Origin: Phycisphaerales bacterium
Lineage (GTDB): Bacteria; Planctomycetota; Phycisphaerae; Phycisphaerales; UBA1924
Direction of reading: 5' to 3'
DNA: 64,000 nt
Assembly (NCBI GenBank): GCA_013360675.1
Contig: JABWBB010000001.1
Span: 124,001 to 188,000 of the forward strand
The notes under the pieces are model-generated. The model was given only the letters and a program-made list of their open reading frames with translations, was not told the origin of the DNA and did not search any database. Shown piece by piece: positions 41,024 to 50,021 of this stretch (the first letter of the stretch is position 1; each line of letters starts with the position of its first letter). A program made the translations under genes and the position numbers.

Positions 41024-42229
41024 TCAACGTTGCAGGCGCACCATCTGCCACATCGGGAGCAGCACCGACAGGGCCACGACCAGCACGATGACCGCGAGGA
41101 AGACCGTCAGCAGCGGCTCAAGCACCGAGTTGAAGTTCGCCGTCAGATGCGAGGATTCTCGCTCGTAATGACGGGCGACCACGTTGCAGGTGCCGGCCAT
41201 TTCCTTGGAGTCCTTCCCGGCCTGGAGCATGCGCCGGGCAAAGCTGGGCAGGTAGGGGGTTTCGCCCAGCGCGGTGCGGAGATCCTCGCCACGCCGCAGC
41301 GCGTCCGAAATCTCGTTGCACTGCTGAATGAAGACGGGACGGCCGGTGGATTTCCCCGCGATCTGGATCGATTCGATGAGATCGAGGCCGGCATCAAGCG
41401 AGATGGAGATGATCCGGGCAAAACGGGCCGCGGTCACCGCGATGATCAGACGCCCGACATAGGGGATACGGATCAGGAACAACTCGAGCCATTGGCGTCC
41501 CGACGGCGTCTTCCAGGCGAAGGCGATCGAGGCGATCGCCGCGGCAAGCACGCCGGCGTAGATCCACCAGTAGTTGGCCATTGATGCGCCCAGCGCCTGC
41601 ACGAATCTTGTGATGGCGGGAAGCTTGACACCCTGTGAGGCAAAGGTCGCGCCGAACTTGGGCACGACCCAGCCCAGGATGATGGCCAGCGCGCCCGCCA
41701 CCACGCAGAGCACGATCACGGGGTAGCTCAGCGCGCGGCGCAGTTGACGGCGGGTCTCGATCTGGCGTTCGAGCAGCTCGGCCAGGTGTCCCATCACGCC
41801 GGTGAGGTTGCCCGACTTCTCGGCCGCGCGCACCGTTTCGATGTAGACGTCGCCAAAGACATCCGTGTGCTTGCTCAGGGCCTGTGTGAAGGGCTCGCCC
41901 GCCTCGATCTGTGCCGCGAGGTCGCGCACCAGGGCGGTCACCGCGGGCTTGTCGCCGTGCTCGGCGATCGAGGCCAGGCCGCGCACGAGCGGAATCCTCG
42001 CCTCAACGAGCACGTTGAGTTCGCGGGTCAGGTCGGCCACGTCGGCGCTGGAGACGCGCTGCCCGCTGAAGAGCGGCTTGCGCTCCTTCACCGGGCTGAA
42101 CTTTGTGGGCGTAAGCCCGGCCGCCGCCAGTCGTCGGTAGGCGTCCTGTTCGTCGGTCGCGCGGATGATGCCCGACGCGATCTTGCCGCTGGATTCAAGG
42201 GCTCGGTATCGGAACGCGCTAAGGCTCAT
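41024..42229 (-). CDS. gspF: GspF/PilC inner-membrane platform protein
   Basis: 401 residues. Two repeated GspF domains are visible: FRYRALESSGKIASGII and LTRELNVLVEARIPLVRGL for the first, and ARFARIISISLDAGLDLIES for the second. Three membrane segments (VIVLCVVAGALAIILGWVV; YWWIYAGVLAAAIASIAFAW; LLTVFLAVIVLVVALSVLL) fit the family. It is the rotor-like protein on which GspE acts. ATGA overlap with gspE at 42226-42229. Confidence 0.94.
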   Translation of the reverse strand: MSLSAFRYRALESSGKIASGIIRATDEQDAYRRLAAAGLTPTKFSPVKERKPLFSGQRVSSADVADLTRELNVLVEARIPLVRGLASIAEHGDKPAVTALVRDLAAQIEAGEPFTQALSKHTDVFGDVYIETVRAAEKSGNLTGVMGHLAELLERQIETRRQLRRALSYPVIVLCVVAGALAIILGWVVPKFGATFASQGVKLPAITRFVQALGASMANYWWIYAGVLAAAIASIAFAWKTPSGRQWLELFLIRIPYVGRLIIAVTAARFARIISISLDAGLDLIESIQIAGKSTGRPVFIQQCNEISDALRRGEDLRTALGETPYLPSFARRMLQAGKDSKEMAGTCNVVARHYERESSHLTANFNSVLEPLLTVFLAVIVLVVALSVLLPMWQMVRLQR

Positions 42230-43908
42230 GCCGCGATCCTTTCGGGTTGAGCCTCGGTGTCGTCGATCCCCGCTCGGAGCGAGGCGACCTCGTCCAGACT
42301 GGTCAGGCCTTGGGCGGCCTTGCGCAGTCCATCCTCCCACAGCGAAGTCATGCCATCGAGGCGTGCAGCCTCGGCGATTCGGACGGCGGGCGCGTCCTGC
42401 TCGATCAATTCGCGGACGCGCTGAGTCGCCTGGAGCATCTCGAACGCGCCCAGGCGTCCCTTGTAGCCCGTGTTCATGCAGCGTGGGCACCCGCCGGGCT
42501 GACGGAACGATGATTGTGAAAGGAGGGGAGATTCGCCCAGAGCCAGGTGGATCGCCGCCGGCTCCTCGGGCTTGCTGCACTCCGGGCACAGGCGTCGCAC
42601 CAGGCGCTGGGCGATGACCGCCAGCAGCGCGCTGTTGATGGCGAAGTTGGGCAGGGCAAAGTCGCGCAGTCGCGCCACGGCGCCGACCGCGTCGTTGGTG
42701 TGCAACGTCGAGAACACCAGGTGCCCCGTGAGCGCCGACTGCACCGCGATCTTCGCCGTCTCCTGGTCGCGGATCTCGCCCACGAGCACCACGTCCGGGT
42801 CCTGACGCAGGATCGAACGCAGCGCCGACGCGAACGTCAGCCCCACCTCGGCATTGACCTGGATCTGCCGCACCAGCGGCAGGCGGATCTCGACCGGGTC
42901 TTCGATCGTCATGATGTTCCGCGACGGATCGTTCAGGTGCGCGATCGCCGTGTAGAGCGTGGTCGTCTTGCCCGAACCCGTGGGGCCGGTGACCAGGAAC
43001 ATGCCGTGGGGCTTCTCGATCAACTCGCCAAAGGCGCGAGACATGGCCTCGGGCATGCCAAGGTCCTTGATCTCGCCGATGCGCGCCGCTGAACGCAAGA
43101 GACGCATCACGACGTTCTCGCCGTGGATCGTCGGCACGAGGCTCAGGCGTACGTCCACCGATTCGTTCTTGTGCTGGAAGCGGAACTTGCCATCCTGGGG
43201 CTTGCGCGTCTGCGTCAGGTCGAGCTTGGCGAGCACCTTGAGGCGCTGCACGATGCCCGCATGAGCCGAGCGTGGCGGGCCCTGCTGGCCCTGAAGCACA
43301 CCGTCGACGCGGTATCGCAGACGCAGGTCCTGCTCGTCGGGGTTGATATGGATATCCGAGGCGCCCGCCTCCGCCGCGCCCGACATGATCTGATTCACCG
43401 CCGCCACGATCGGTTCGTCGCCGGTGGTGAGCCCTTCCTCATCCAGGTCATGCGCCTGCTCGCCCTCGGGGCGGGCCAGGCTGTAGGCGCGTCCGATCAG
43501 CGCTCGGATGTGCTCGGGCTCGGCCAGCACGGGGTCGATCTCGGCCTTGATGAGCTGGCGGAGCTGGTCGACCGCCTGCAGGTTGAGCGGGTCGAGCATC
43601 GCGACGGTCGCGACGCCGCCGACGATGAAGAGCGGGAAGGCGCACAGTCGCTCGGCCGCGGCGCGGGCCAGCGCCCTCGTGTTGCGGAAGTCGATCTCAT
43701 AATTGGACAGATCGACGTAGGGATACTCGCAGATCTTCGCCCGGGCGATCGCGAGCCGGCGGCTCGTCACGATGTTCAGCGAGACCAGCGCGTCGAGGAC
43801 ATCGCACCCCGCGCCGACCGCGTGCTCCGTGGCGCGACGAACGTCGGCCTCGCGCACCTGCCCCTCAGCCAATAATGTTCGTACGACAAAGTGTCGGGTA
43901 TCGTGCAC
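42226..43908 (-). CDS. gspE: GspE/PilB-type assembly ATPase
   Basis: 560 residues from a GTG (43906-43908), which follows AAGGGG with 6-7 bp spacing; the alternative ATG at 43957-43959 overlaps the PilZ gene. The N-terminal MshEN-like domain (about 1-140) is followed by the ATPase core: Walker A GPTGSGKTTT, Asp box TIEDPVEI, Walker B DPDVVLVGEIRD and the His box TLHTNDAVGA. A zinc tetracysteine is present (CPEC and CPRC). It drives pseudopilus or pilus assembly. Co-operonic with the PilZ gene before it. Confidence 0.94.
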   Translation of the reverse strand: MHDTRHFVVRTLLAEGQVREADVRRATEHAVGAGCDVLDALVSLNIVTSRRLAIARAKICEYPYVDLSNYEIDFRNTRALARAAAERLCAFPLFIVGGVATVAMLDPLNLQAVDQLRQLIKAEIDPVLAEPEHIRALIGRAYSLARPEGEQAHDLDEEGLTTGDEPIVAAVNQIMSGAAEAGASDIHINPDEQDLRLRYRVDGVLQGQQGPPRSAHAGIVQRLKVLAKLDLTQTRKPQDGKFRFQHKNESVDVRLSLVPTIHGENVVMRLLRSAARIGEIKDLGMPEAMSRAFGELIEKPHGMFLVTGPTGSGKTTTLYTAIAHLNDPSRNIMTIEDPVEIRLPLVRQIQVNAEVGLTFASALRSILRQDPDVVLVGEIRDQETAKIAVQSALTGHLVFSTLHTNDAVGAVARLRDFALPNFAINSALLAVIAQRLVRRLCPECSKPEEPAAIHLALGESPLLSQSSFRQPGGCPRCMNTGYKGRLGAFEMLQATQRVRELIEQDAPAVRIAEAARLDGMTSLWEDGLRKAAQGLTSLDEVASLRAGIDDTEAQPERIAA

Positions 43909-43924
43909 GGGAAGCCCCTTTGGT

Positions 43925-44344
43925 TCAGTCCGCGCCCGACGTGGGGGACGCATCGGCAAACATCGCCAGGATCGATTCCACGCGCGACCGCACCTCCGGC
44001 GTCAGCTCGCCCACCGAGGCGCCGATCAGGTACGCGGGACGACGATCCGTCATGCACACACGCTGAATAACTCCGGGCAGTTCCACCAACGCGGGCGACT
44101 CGGGATCGGGCCCGAACACCTGGACACGAACGTGCGTCTTGCGTGGCAGGAACACCAGGCTGACCATGCCCACGCCGCCGGTCGAGAAGTCCACGATGTC
44201 CACATCCACCCACCCGTCCTTCGCGCCCGACGCTCCGGCCAGGCTGACGGACTTGGCGTGATCGGGGGCGATCGATACTCGACCGCGGATCGCCACATCA
44301 TGGCGGGCATTGCGCCGAACGATCAGCGGCGGTTGTTGGTCCAC
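43925..44344 (-). CDS. PilZ domain protein, probable c-di-GMP receptor
   Basis: 139 residues from a GTG with AGGAG 8-9 bp before it. The c-di-GMP motif is complete: RxxxR as RRNAR (10-14) and D/NxSxxG as DFSTGG (52-57). The rest of the barrel (VDVDIVD, ARVxV-like VRVQVFGPD, PGVIQRVC) fits PilZ. It is the first gene of the secretion operon, so c-di-GMP may tune assembly or activity of the apparatus. There is no other domain. Confidence 0.85.
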   Translation of the reverse strand: MDQQPPLIVRRNARHDVAIRGRVSIAPDHAKSVSLAGASGAKDGWVDVDIVDFSTGGVGMVSLVFLPRKTHVRVQVFGPDPESPALVELPGVIQRVCMTDRRPAYLIGASVGELTPEVRSRVESILAMFADASPTSGAD

Positions 44345-44707
44345 GGGTCTGCTCCTGCGCGGGTTTCCCCCCAGTGCTGGGGTTCGTCGCACAGACTTCG
44401 GCCCGATCCTTTACAGCCTTGAGGGGCAGTCACCAGAACAAATGCCAAACTGGCGAGATGCCGTTGCTCAGCGACCAGGAGCGTGCATCGACCCGCATGC
44501 GGCGTGGGCCTACCATGGACCGCCGAGCGGCAGGGTCTGGCCGCCGGCGCTGATTCCCCCGCGTCTGTGCCGGGAGAACGGTGAAACACGATTGTCGTGG
44601 CCAAACCTTGGCCACCACGAAGCGCCCTTGGGCGGGTGACACGACGTCGACCCCGACGTCTTGGTCAGACCCTTACTCCGCCGGTGTCGCTGAAGGAAGA
44701 GGTTGTC
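44345..44707. other. Divergent intergenic region between the PilZ operon and rpsB
   Basis: 363 bp without a supported gene. It contains the inverted repeat of the rpsB leader (44597-44615) and a strong ribosome binding site before rpsB. I found no confident promoter for either direction by eye. An open frame on the minus strand through this region has no recognisable content. Confidence 0.5.
44597..44615 (+). repeat. Perfect hairpin in the rpsB leader
   Basis: GTGGCCAA (44597-44604) pairs with TTGGCCAC (44608-44615) around ACC. It lies about 100 nt before rpsB, where autoregulatory S2 leaders are known in other phyla. Confidence 0.55.
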
Positions 44708-45538
44708 ATGTCGAACACCATCGTGCAGGATCTGATCGAAGCGGGCATCCATTTCGGCCAGCGTTCGAGCGGCTGGAACCCGAAGATGGGGCCGTACATC
44801 TACGGCAAGCGCAACGGGATCCACATCATCGACATCAAGGAGACCATCAAAGGCCTCCTGCTCGCCAAGAAGTTCATCAGCAAGGTCGTCAGCGAGGGCA
44901 AGGACGTCTGCTTCGTCGGCACCAAGCGCCAGGCCAAGAGCGTCCTGACCACCCGCGTCCCCGACGTCAAGATGCACATGGTCACCGAGCGTTGGCTTGG
45001 CGGCACGCTCACCAACTTCCGCACCATCCGCGCCCGCCTGCGCCGCCTCGAGGAACTCGAGGCCATCGAACAGACCGACAACTTCGCCAGCTACTCGAAG
45101 AAGATGGAGAGCCAGCTCCGGCGCGAGAAGGCCAAGATGCTCCGCAACCTCGACGGCATCCGTCGCATGGAGAAGCTCCCCGGCGTGATCGTCGTCATCG
45201 ACGTCCGCCACGAGGGTACCTCGCTCAAGGAAGCCCGCAAGCTGGGCATTCCCACCATCGCCCTCATCGATACCGACGGCGACCCCGACCTCGTCGACAT
45301 CCCGATCCCCGGCAACGACGACTCGATGCGCTCCATCGACGTCATCGTCCGCGAACTCTGCCTCGCCTGCACCGACGGCCGCCAGGCCCGCGAGCAGGTC
45401 CAGCAGATCGCCCCGCCCGCGGGTGCCGAGCCGGCCGAGGGCGGCGCTCGCCGCAGCCGTCGCACCCAGTTCCGCGCCGATGCCCCCGGCGAGGGCGAGA
45501 GCGCGCCCGACGCGGAAGCGACCCCCGCCAAGGCCTAG
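44708..45538 (+). CDS. rpsB: 30S ribosomal protein S2
   Basis: 276 residues. Start MSNTIVQDLIEAGIHFGQRS with WNPKMGPYIYGKRNGIHIID, LGGTLTNFRTI and GVIVVIDVRHEGTSLKEAR are all S2 hallmarks. The C-terminus has an extra acidic/Ala tail of about 50 residues (from about 225). S2 binds late to the 30S subunit. GGAAGAGG stands 5 bp before the ATG at 44708. It forms the common rpsB-tsf pair. Confidence 0.96.
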   Translation: MSNTIVQDLIEAGIHFGQRSSGWNPKMGPYIYGKRNGIHIIDIKETIKGLLLAKKFISKVVSEGKDVCFVGTKRQAKSVLTTRVPDVKMHMVTERWLGGTLTNFRTIRARLRRLEELEAIEQTDNFASYSKKMESQLRREKAKMLRNLDGIRRMEKLPGVIVVIDVRHEGTSLKEARKLGIPTIALIDTDGDPDLVDIPIPGNDDSMRSIDVIVRELCLACTDGRQAREQVQQIAPPAGAEPAEGGARRSRRTQFRADAPGEGESAPDAEATPAKA

Positions 45539-45623
45539 TGCAGTGCCCCGCTGACCCGGGGCCGTTTCGAACGATTCAACGCAGATTGCAAGTCGCCCCC
45601 ACGGCGACGACGGAGAGTGTGTC

Positions 45624-46436
45624 ATGGAACTCAATGCCAAGGACGTGATGGAACTCCGCAACGAGACAGGGCTCCCGATGATGGCCTGCAAGGCCGCCCT
45701 GATCGAGGCCGCGGGCGACAAGGAAAAGGCCAAGGACATCCTGCGCAAGCAGCTCAAGGGCAAGATGGAGTCCAAGACCGACCGCGCCGCGGGCGAGGGG
45801 CGCATCGCCATCGCACGCACCGCCGAGGCCGCGGCGATCGTTGAACTCCGCACCGAGACCGACTTCACCGCCAAGAACGAGAACTTCATCAAGGCCGCCG
45901 ACAAGTGCGCCAAGGCCGCCATCGGCGCCAGCAGCGGCGCCGTTCCCGCCAATGACGCGATCAAGGCCATCATGGACGAAGTCCGCATCTCCACCGGCGA
46001 GAACGCCAGCTACGCCCGCGGGCACAAGCTCACCCAGGACCCCGGCTCGGGGGCGTTCGGCCACTATGTCCACCACGACGGCAAGACGGGCGTGCTCGTC
46101 CAGGCCGAGGGCTCGATCAGCGACGAGACCCTCCGCCAGATCTGCATGCACATCGCCGCGGCGCACCCGCGCCCCGTCGCCGTCACCGCCAACGACATCC
46201 CCGCCAACATCGTCGAGAAGGAACGCCGCTTCCGCATCGACCAGGCGATGGAGAGCGGCAAGCCCAAGGAAATCGCCGAGAAGATGGTCGAGGGCGGGCT
46301 CCGCAAGTTCTTCGAGGAAGTGGCCCTCATGGAGCAGCCCTTCGTCATGGACCCCACCAAGACCATCAAGTCCATCGTCGGCGATAAAGCACGCGTCATC
46401 GCCTTCCTGCGCTGGCAGGTCGGCGAGCAGGCCTGA
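45624..46436 (+). CDS. tsf: Translation elongation factor Ts
   Basis: 270 residues. The N-terminal UBA-like domain (VMELRNETGLPMMACKAALI) and the TDFTAKNENFI motif (the TDFV region that inserts into EF-Tu) are present, followed by the dimer domain (HIAAAHPRPVAV) and FVMDPTKTIKSIV. EF-Ts recycles EF-Tu-GDP. It follows rpsB by 85 bp and has GAGTGTGTC before the start. Length is normal. Confidence 0.96.
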   Translation: MELNAKDVMELRNETGLPMMACKAALIEAAGDKEKAKDILRKQLKGKMESKTDRAAGEGRIAIARTAEAAAIVELRTETDFTAKNENFIKAADKCAKAAIGASSGAVPANDAIKAIMDEVRISTGENASYARGHKLTQDPGSGAFGHYVHHDGKTGVLVQAEGSISDETLRQICMHIAAAHPRPVAVTANDIPANIVEKERRFRIDQAMESGKPKEIAEKMVEGGLRKFFEEVALMEQPFVMDPTKTIKSIVGDKARVIAFLRWQVGEQA

Positions 46437-46451
46437 TTCACGAGATAACCC

Positions 46452-47660
46452 ATGACCATCCGGCGCAGGCCCGAAGCGTTCGTCGTCGATGAACGCCTCG
46501 GGCCCGCGTTCTTTGGCGAACTCGCCACCGAACGCACCGACGCGGCCACGCACGCAGCATTCCGTCTCACCAAGACCTCCCTCACCACGCCTGAGGCCGC
46601 CACCCGCCTGGCCAAGGCCCTCAAGATCAAGGCGGGCCTGGTCGCCCGCGCCGGCCTGAAGGACAAGCACGCGCTGACCACGCAGCACGTCACCGCGCCG
46701 CTCGCCCCCGACGCGCCGACACCCGACGCCGAACTCAGCGGCCCGGGGTGGAAAGCCGTGTTCCTTGGCTGGTCTCCGCGTCCCGTTGAAGCCGCCGATA
46801 TCGAGGCCAACGCCTTCGCCATCGAGGTGACGGCTCTCACCCGCGACGAGATCAAGGAGATGGACCGCCGCGCCTGGCTGTTGTTGGCGGGCTCGTCGCT
46901 GGCGATTGCAAACTACTTCGGCGATCAGCGTTTCGGGTCGGCGCGCCACGGCGAGGGCTTCGCCGGCGCACGCCTGGTGCGGGGTGATTACGAGGGGGCC
47001 TTGAAACTGCTCGTGGGTGCGCCCGCCCGCAAGGACACGGGCTCACGGCGCACGCTCACGCGTGCGTGCGCGTCGTCGTGGGGAGAGTGGAAGAAGATCG
47101 TGCGAGAGACCCCCGCGTGCGCCGAGCGGGCCTCGATTGAAGTGCTCGCCGCGGGCGGTTCGTTCCGCGATGCCTTCGCCGCCCTGCCACACCTCGTGCA
47201 GTCGCTCTGCGTCGAGGCCTACCAGTCGTGGCTGTGGAACGCGATCGTGCGCGAGATGATCGCGGGCATCGAGCCGGGCTCGACGCTGCGCACCGACGAT
47301 GACTTTGGCGAGATGCTGTTCCCCGCGAGTGAGGCCGTGCCCACGCAGTGGCGGGATCTTGAGATCCCGCTCCCATCGCCCGAAACCAAGCCTCAGGGCC
47401 TTTGGGGCAAGGCGGCGACGATCGTGATGAAGCGCGAGGGGATCTGGTTCGACACGCTGAAACTGCCGGGCCTTCGTCGCCCGACCTTCGCCGATTCGCA
47501 GCGCCGCATGTTCGCGCTGGCGGCGGACTTCACGATGAGCCCCCCAGCACGCGACGAAGAGGCTCCGCCCAAGTCGCCCAAGGCCTGGAAGCGATGGGTG
47601 ACGTTCTCTCTGCCGCGCGGGGCGTTTGCGACGACCGTGCTGCGGGCGCTGGGGCAGTAA
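46452..47660 (+). CDS. truD: tRNA pseudouridine(13) synthase TruD
   Basis: 402 residues. Start TIRRRPEAFVVDERL, the catalytic GLKDKHALTTQHV (Asp71), and ANYFGDQRFGSARHGEG are TruD signatures. The enzyme makes pseudouridine 13 in tRNA-Glu. An inserted domain (about residues 215-340) with PSSE-like elements is the TRUD domain. It follows tsf by 15 bp and is likely in the same transcript, an unusual linkage. It is convergent with the glycosyltransferase gene, 3 bp away. Confidence 0.9.
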   Translation: MTIRRRPEAFVVDERLGPAFFGELATERTDAATHAAFRLTKTSLTTPEAATRLAKALKIKAGLVARAGLKDKHALTTQHVTAPLAPDAPTPDAELSGPGWKAVFLGWSPRPVEAADIEANAFAIEVTALTRDEIKEMDRRAWLLLAGSSLAIANYFGDQRFGSARHGEGFAGARLVRGDYEGALKLLVGAPARKDTGSRRTLTRACASSWGEWKKIVRETPACAERASIEVLAAGGSFRDAFAALPHLVQSLCVEAYQSWLWNAIVREMIAGIEPGSTLRTDDDFGEMLFPASEAVPTQWRDLEIPLPSPETKPQGLWGKAATIVMKREGIWFDTLKLPGLRRPTFADSQRRMFALAADFTMSPPARDEEAPPKSPKAWKRWVTFSLPRGAFATTVLRALGQ

Positions 47661-47663
47661 GTC

Positions 47664-48581
47664 TTAGAGCTTCTCCACCGCCGCCGCATCAGCCTTGATC
47701 GGCGCGATGTAGTCCCACCCCTTGGGGCGGGTCAGCGTGCGCAGGCGGTCGAAGTTCCAGTCCTGCGTCCCGGCATACTTCTCCGGCAGCGTCGGGTCCC
47801 ACTTCTGGCGGAACATCAGGTACGCGTCCTGCACCGTCGCCATGCGCTTGGCGTGCTGCTGCTCCATGGTGGCCTTGGATTGCGCGGCTTCGGCCTTGAC
47901 GTACCCCTGCCCGCGGTGTTCGAGCCAGGCCCCGCTGGCGCACACCAGCTTGAACCCCGCGCGCTGGGCCCGCAAGCCGTAGTCGATGTCGCCAAAGTAC
48001 GCGTAGTACCGCGTGTCGCCCACGCCGATGGCATCGATGAGCGCCCGCCGCACCAGCACGGCGTCGCCCGAGAGCAGCGCATCTTCCTCGTGAAGCAGGC
48101 CCACCGTCTGGGCCATGTACGCCGAGAAGTTCACGATGTCGTCGCTGCTCCGCAGCGGGAAGGGGGGGATGAACTGGTGCTCGGGGTGGCTGTCGACGAT
48201 CTGGGCGGTGCCGCGGATGATGCCAAAGGTGCGGTCGAGCGCCGCCACGCCCAGCAGTGTGCGCATCCAGTGGGGGGTCACCACCATGTCGTTGGAGATG
48301 AAAAAGACGTTTTCGCCCTGGGCGAAACTCAGGGCGTGGGCCAGGATGCGCGAGTAGTGCTGGCGCTGTCTGAAGCGGTAGATCGCGGTGGGGCGGCCTG
48401 ACTGCTGGCGAAACGCCCGGAACAGGTCGTTGATCCCGTCGGCGGGCTCGGAGTTGTCATCGAGCAGAACGAAATCGGCGATCGAATCGAGCCCGAGTTG
48501 ACGCACCGACCCCAGGGTCGAGGCCAGGCACTCGGCGGTCATGTCGCGCTGCGAACGGGCGGGGATCACGAAGGTGAGCAT
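47664..48581 (-). CDS. Glycosyltransferase family 2 protein
   Basis: 305 residues. The N-terminal MLTFVIPARSQRDMTAECLA and DFVLLDDNSEP is the GT-A nucleotide-binding start; NVFFISNDMVVTPHWMRTLL contains the D-x-D-like site (SND), and YFGDIDYGLRAQRAGFKLV is the acceptor-side motif. Donor and acceptor are unknown. There is no membrane helix. No Shine-Dalgarno precedes the ATG; a -10-like TAGAAT lies 9 bp before it. Confidence 0.85.
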   Translation of the reverse strand: MLTFVIPARSQRDMTAECLASTLGSVRQLGLDSIADFVLLDDNSEPADGINDLFRAFRQQSGRPTAIYRFRQRQHYSRILAHALSFAQGENVFFISNDMVVTPHWMRTLLGVAALDRTFGIIRGTAQIVDSHPEHQFIPPFPLRSSDDIVNFSAYMAQTVGLLHEEDALLSGDAVLVRRALIDAIGVGDTRYYAYFGDIDYGLRAQRAGFKLVCASGAWLEHRGQGYVKAEAAQSKATMEQQHAKRMATVQDAYLMFRQKWDPTLPEKYAGTQDWNFDRLRTLTRPKGWDYIAPIKADAAAVEKL

Positions 48582-48590
48582 GGGGAGGCG

Positions 48591-48596
48591 ATTCTA
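48591..48596 (-). promoter_or_regulatory. -10-like hexamer 9 bp before the glycosyltransferase ATG (possible leaderless transcript)
   Basis: On the minus strand TAGAAT (5 of 6 to TATAAT) is followed by 9 bases and the ATG at 48579-48581. No ribosome binding site intervenes. Confidence 0.45.
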
Positions 48597-48656
48597 CCGG
48601 ACCCGCCGCTCGTGCCCCAGGCAGCGGGGAGCGGCCATGTCCATCGCCCCGCGGAC

Positions 48657-48685
48657 CTGACTTCCCCCGGCCCGGGCGCTAGACT
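48657..48685 (+). promoter_or_regulatory. Candidate promoter for efp
   Basis: CTGACT (48657-48662), exactly 17 bp, TAGACT (48680-48685). The leader is about 30 nt and carries AGAAGGCG before the ATG, unlike the neighbouring leaderless-type starts. Confidence 0.4.
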
Positions 48686-48723
48686 TGGCCCCTCACCACT
48701 CGACCCGAAAGAAGGCGAATTCC

Positions 48724-49278
48724 ATGAAAGCCAACGACCTGCGCAAGGGCCTGGGCGTCAAGATCGACGGGAAACTCTACTACCTGACGGCGGTCGAACA
48801 CCGCACGCCCGGCAACCTCCGCGCGTTCGTACAGGTGACCGCCAAAGAGGTCCTGTCGGGGCGACAGCTCGAGCGCCGTCTGAGTTCCTCGGACGAACTC
48901 GAAGTGGTCGACCTCGACAACCGCGCCGCCGAGTTCCTCTACGCCGACATGGACGGCGGGACCTTCATGGACCAGGAAACCTACGACCAGGTCCACATCA
49001 GCAAGGCGATGCTGGGCGACGCGCTGCTCTATCTGCGTCCCAACAGCACCGTCACGATCCTGATGAACGACGGGAACCCGATCTCGGTCGAACTCCCCGC
49101 CGCCGTCGAGCTGACGGTCAAGGACTGCCCCCCGGAAGTGAAGGGGGCGACCGTGACCAACCAGACCAAGGACGCGGAGATGGAGACGGGTCTGGTGGTG
49201 AAGGTGCCCGCCTTCATCAAGCCGGGCGAGTCGCTCAAGGTCTCGACCGCCGACGGGTCGTACCTCTCCCGCGCCTGA
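48724..49278 (+). CDS. efp: Elongation factor P, non-lysine loop
   Basis: 184 residues. Three beta-barrel domains: KOW-like N-terminus (MKANDLRKGLGVKIDGKLYY), the middle domain (YADMDGGTFMDQETYDQVHI) and the C-terminal domain (TGLVVKVPAFIKPGESLKVS). EF-P relieves ribosome stalling at poly-proline. The loop that carries the modified residue reads EHRTPGNLRAFVQV; where E. coli has Lys34 (PGKGQAF) and Pseudomonas Arg32, the aligned residue here is Asn31, followed by Arg33. GAAGG stands about 10 bp before the ATG. Confidence 0.92.
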   Translation: MKANDLRKGLGVKIDGKLYYLTAVEHRTPGNLRAFVQVTAKEVLSGRQLERRLSSSDELEVVDLDNRAAEFLYADMDGGTFMDQETYDQVHISKAMLGDALLYLRPNSTVTILMNDGNPISVELPAAVELTVKDCPPEVKGATVTNQTKDAEMETGLVVKVPAFIKPGESLKVSTADGSYLSRA

Positions 49279-49343
49279 GTTGGGTTTGTGCGAACCATGC
49301 ATTGTGTGAACCTGCCGGGCTGAACGTGCCGGGCCGGGCGCGG

Positions 49344-49349
49344 TAGGCT
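49344..49349 (+). promoter_or_regulatory. -10-like hexamer 9 bp before aroK ATG (possible leaderless transcript)
   Basis: TAGGCT (4 of 6 to TATAAT) is followed by 9 bases and the ATG at 49359. No Shine-Dalgarno is present. Confidence 0.4.
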
Positions 49350-49358
49350 TGGCGTCGC

Positions 49359-49904
49359 ATGGCCCTGTCCAGACATCTTCTGCTGATGGGCTTGCGCGGG
49401 AGCGGCAAGACCTCGCTGGCCCCACGCATCGCCGCGGCGGTGCGCGCGCCCTGGGTCGATCTCGACACCCGCACCCGCGAGGCGTTGCACAGCGAATCCA
49501 TTATCAAGGCCTGGCAGGTTCATGGCGAGGCGGGGTTCCGCGCCGCCGAAGCCGCCGCCCTGGCCCGGGTGCTGACGGAATCTCCCTCGGTGATCGCGTT
49601 GGGTGGGGGGACACCCACGGCACCGGGGGCGGTGGAGTTACTCCGCTCGGCGACGACCGCCGGCAGCACGCTGATCTACCTGCGGGTTTCCCCTGAGAGC
49701 CTGGCGAGACGTCTGGTCGCCCAGGGTGGTTCCGACCGCCCCAGCCTGACGGGACGCGGCGTGGTGGAGGAGATCGCGGAGGTCTTTGCCGCCCGAGATC
49801 CGCTGTATTCGTCCCTGGCGACGGGGGTGGTGGAGGCAGGGGAGTTCGACGAGGCTGGGATGGTGGCGCGGGTCCTGGTCCTGGTTCAGGGACTGGTCTG
49901 CTGA
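49359..49904 (+). CDS. aroK: Shikimate kinase
   Basis: 181 residues. Walker A is GLRGSGKTS (11-19), the shikimate-binding DLDTRTRE follows, then EAGFRAAEAAALARVL and ALGGGTPTA (the GGG shikimate motif). The lid region has RPSLTGR. The enzyme phosphorylates shikimate with ATP in aromatic amino-acid synthesis. No other aro genes are nearby. The start is the first ATG and lacks a Shine-Dalgarno, fitting the leaderless pattern seen elsewhere here. Confidence 0.9.
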   Translation: MALSRHLLLMGLRGSGKTSLAPRIAAAVRAPWVDLDTRTREALHSESIIKAWQVHGEAGFRAAEAAALARVLTESPSVIALGGGTPTAPGAVELLRSATTAGSTLIYLRVSPESLARRLVAQGGSDRPSLTGRGVVEEIAEVFAARDPLYSSLATGVVEAGEFDEAGMVARVLVLVQGLVC

Positions 49905-50021
49905 AGCGGGATCAAGGGATAGACCCCAACTTCCCGATAACGGTTTGGCGCCCATGGGCGTGGGAGCGATCCGTCCGTCGTGTGGGCGGGGGTCGTGATC
50001 CTTGTGGCTCGAGACAACACC

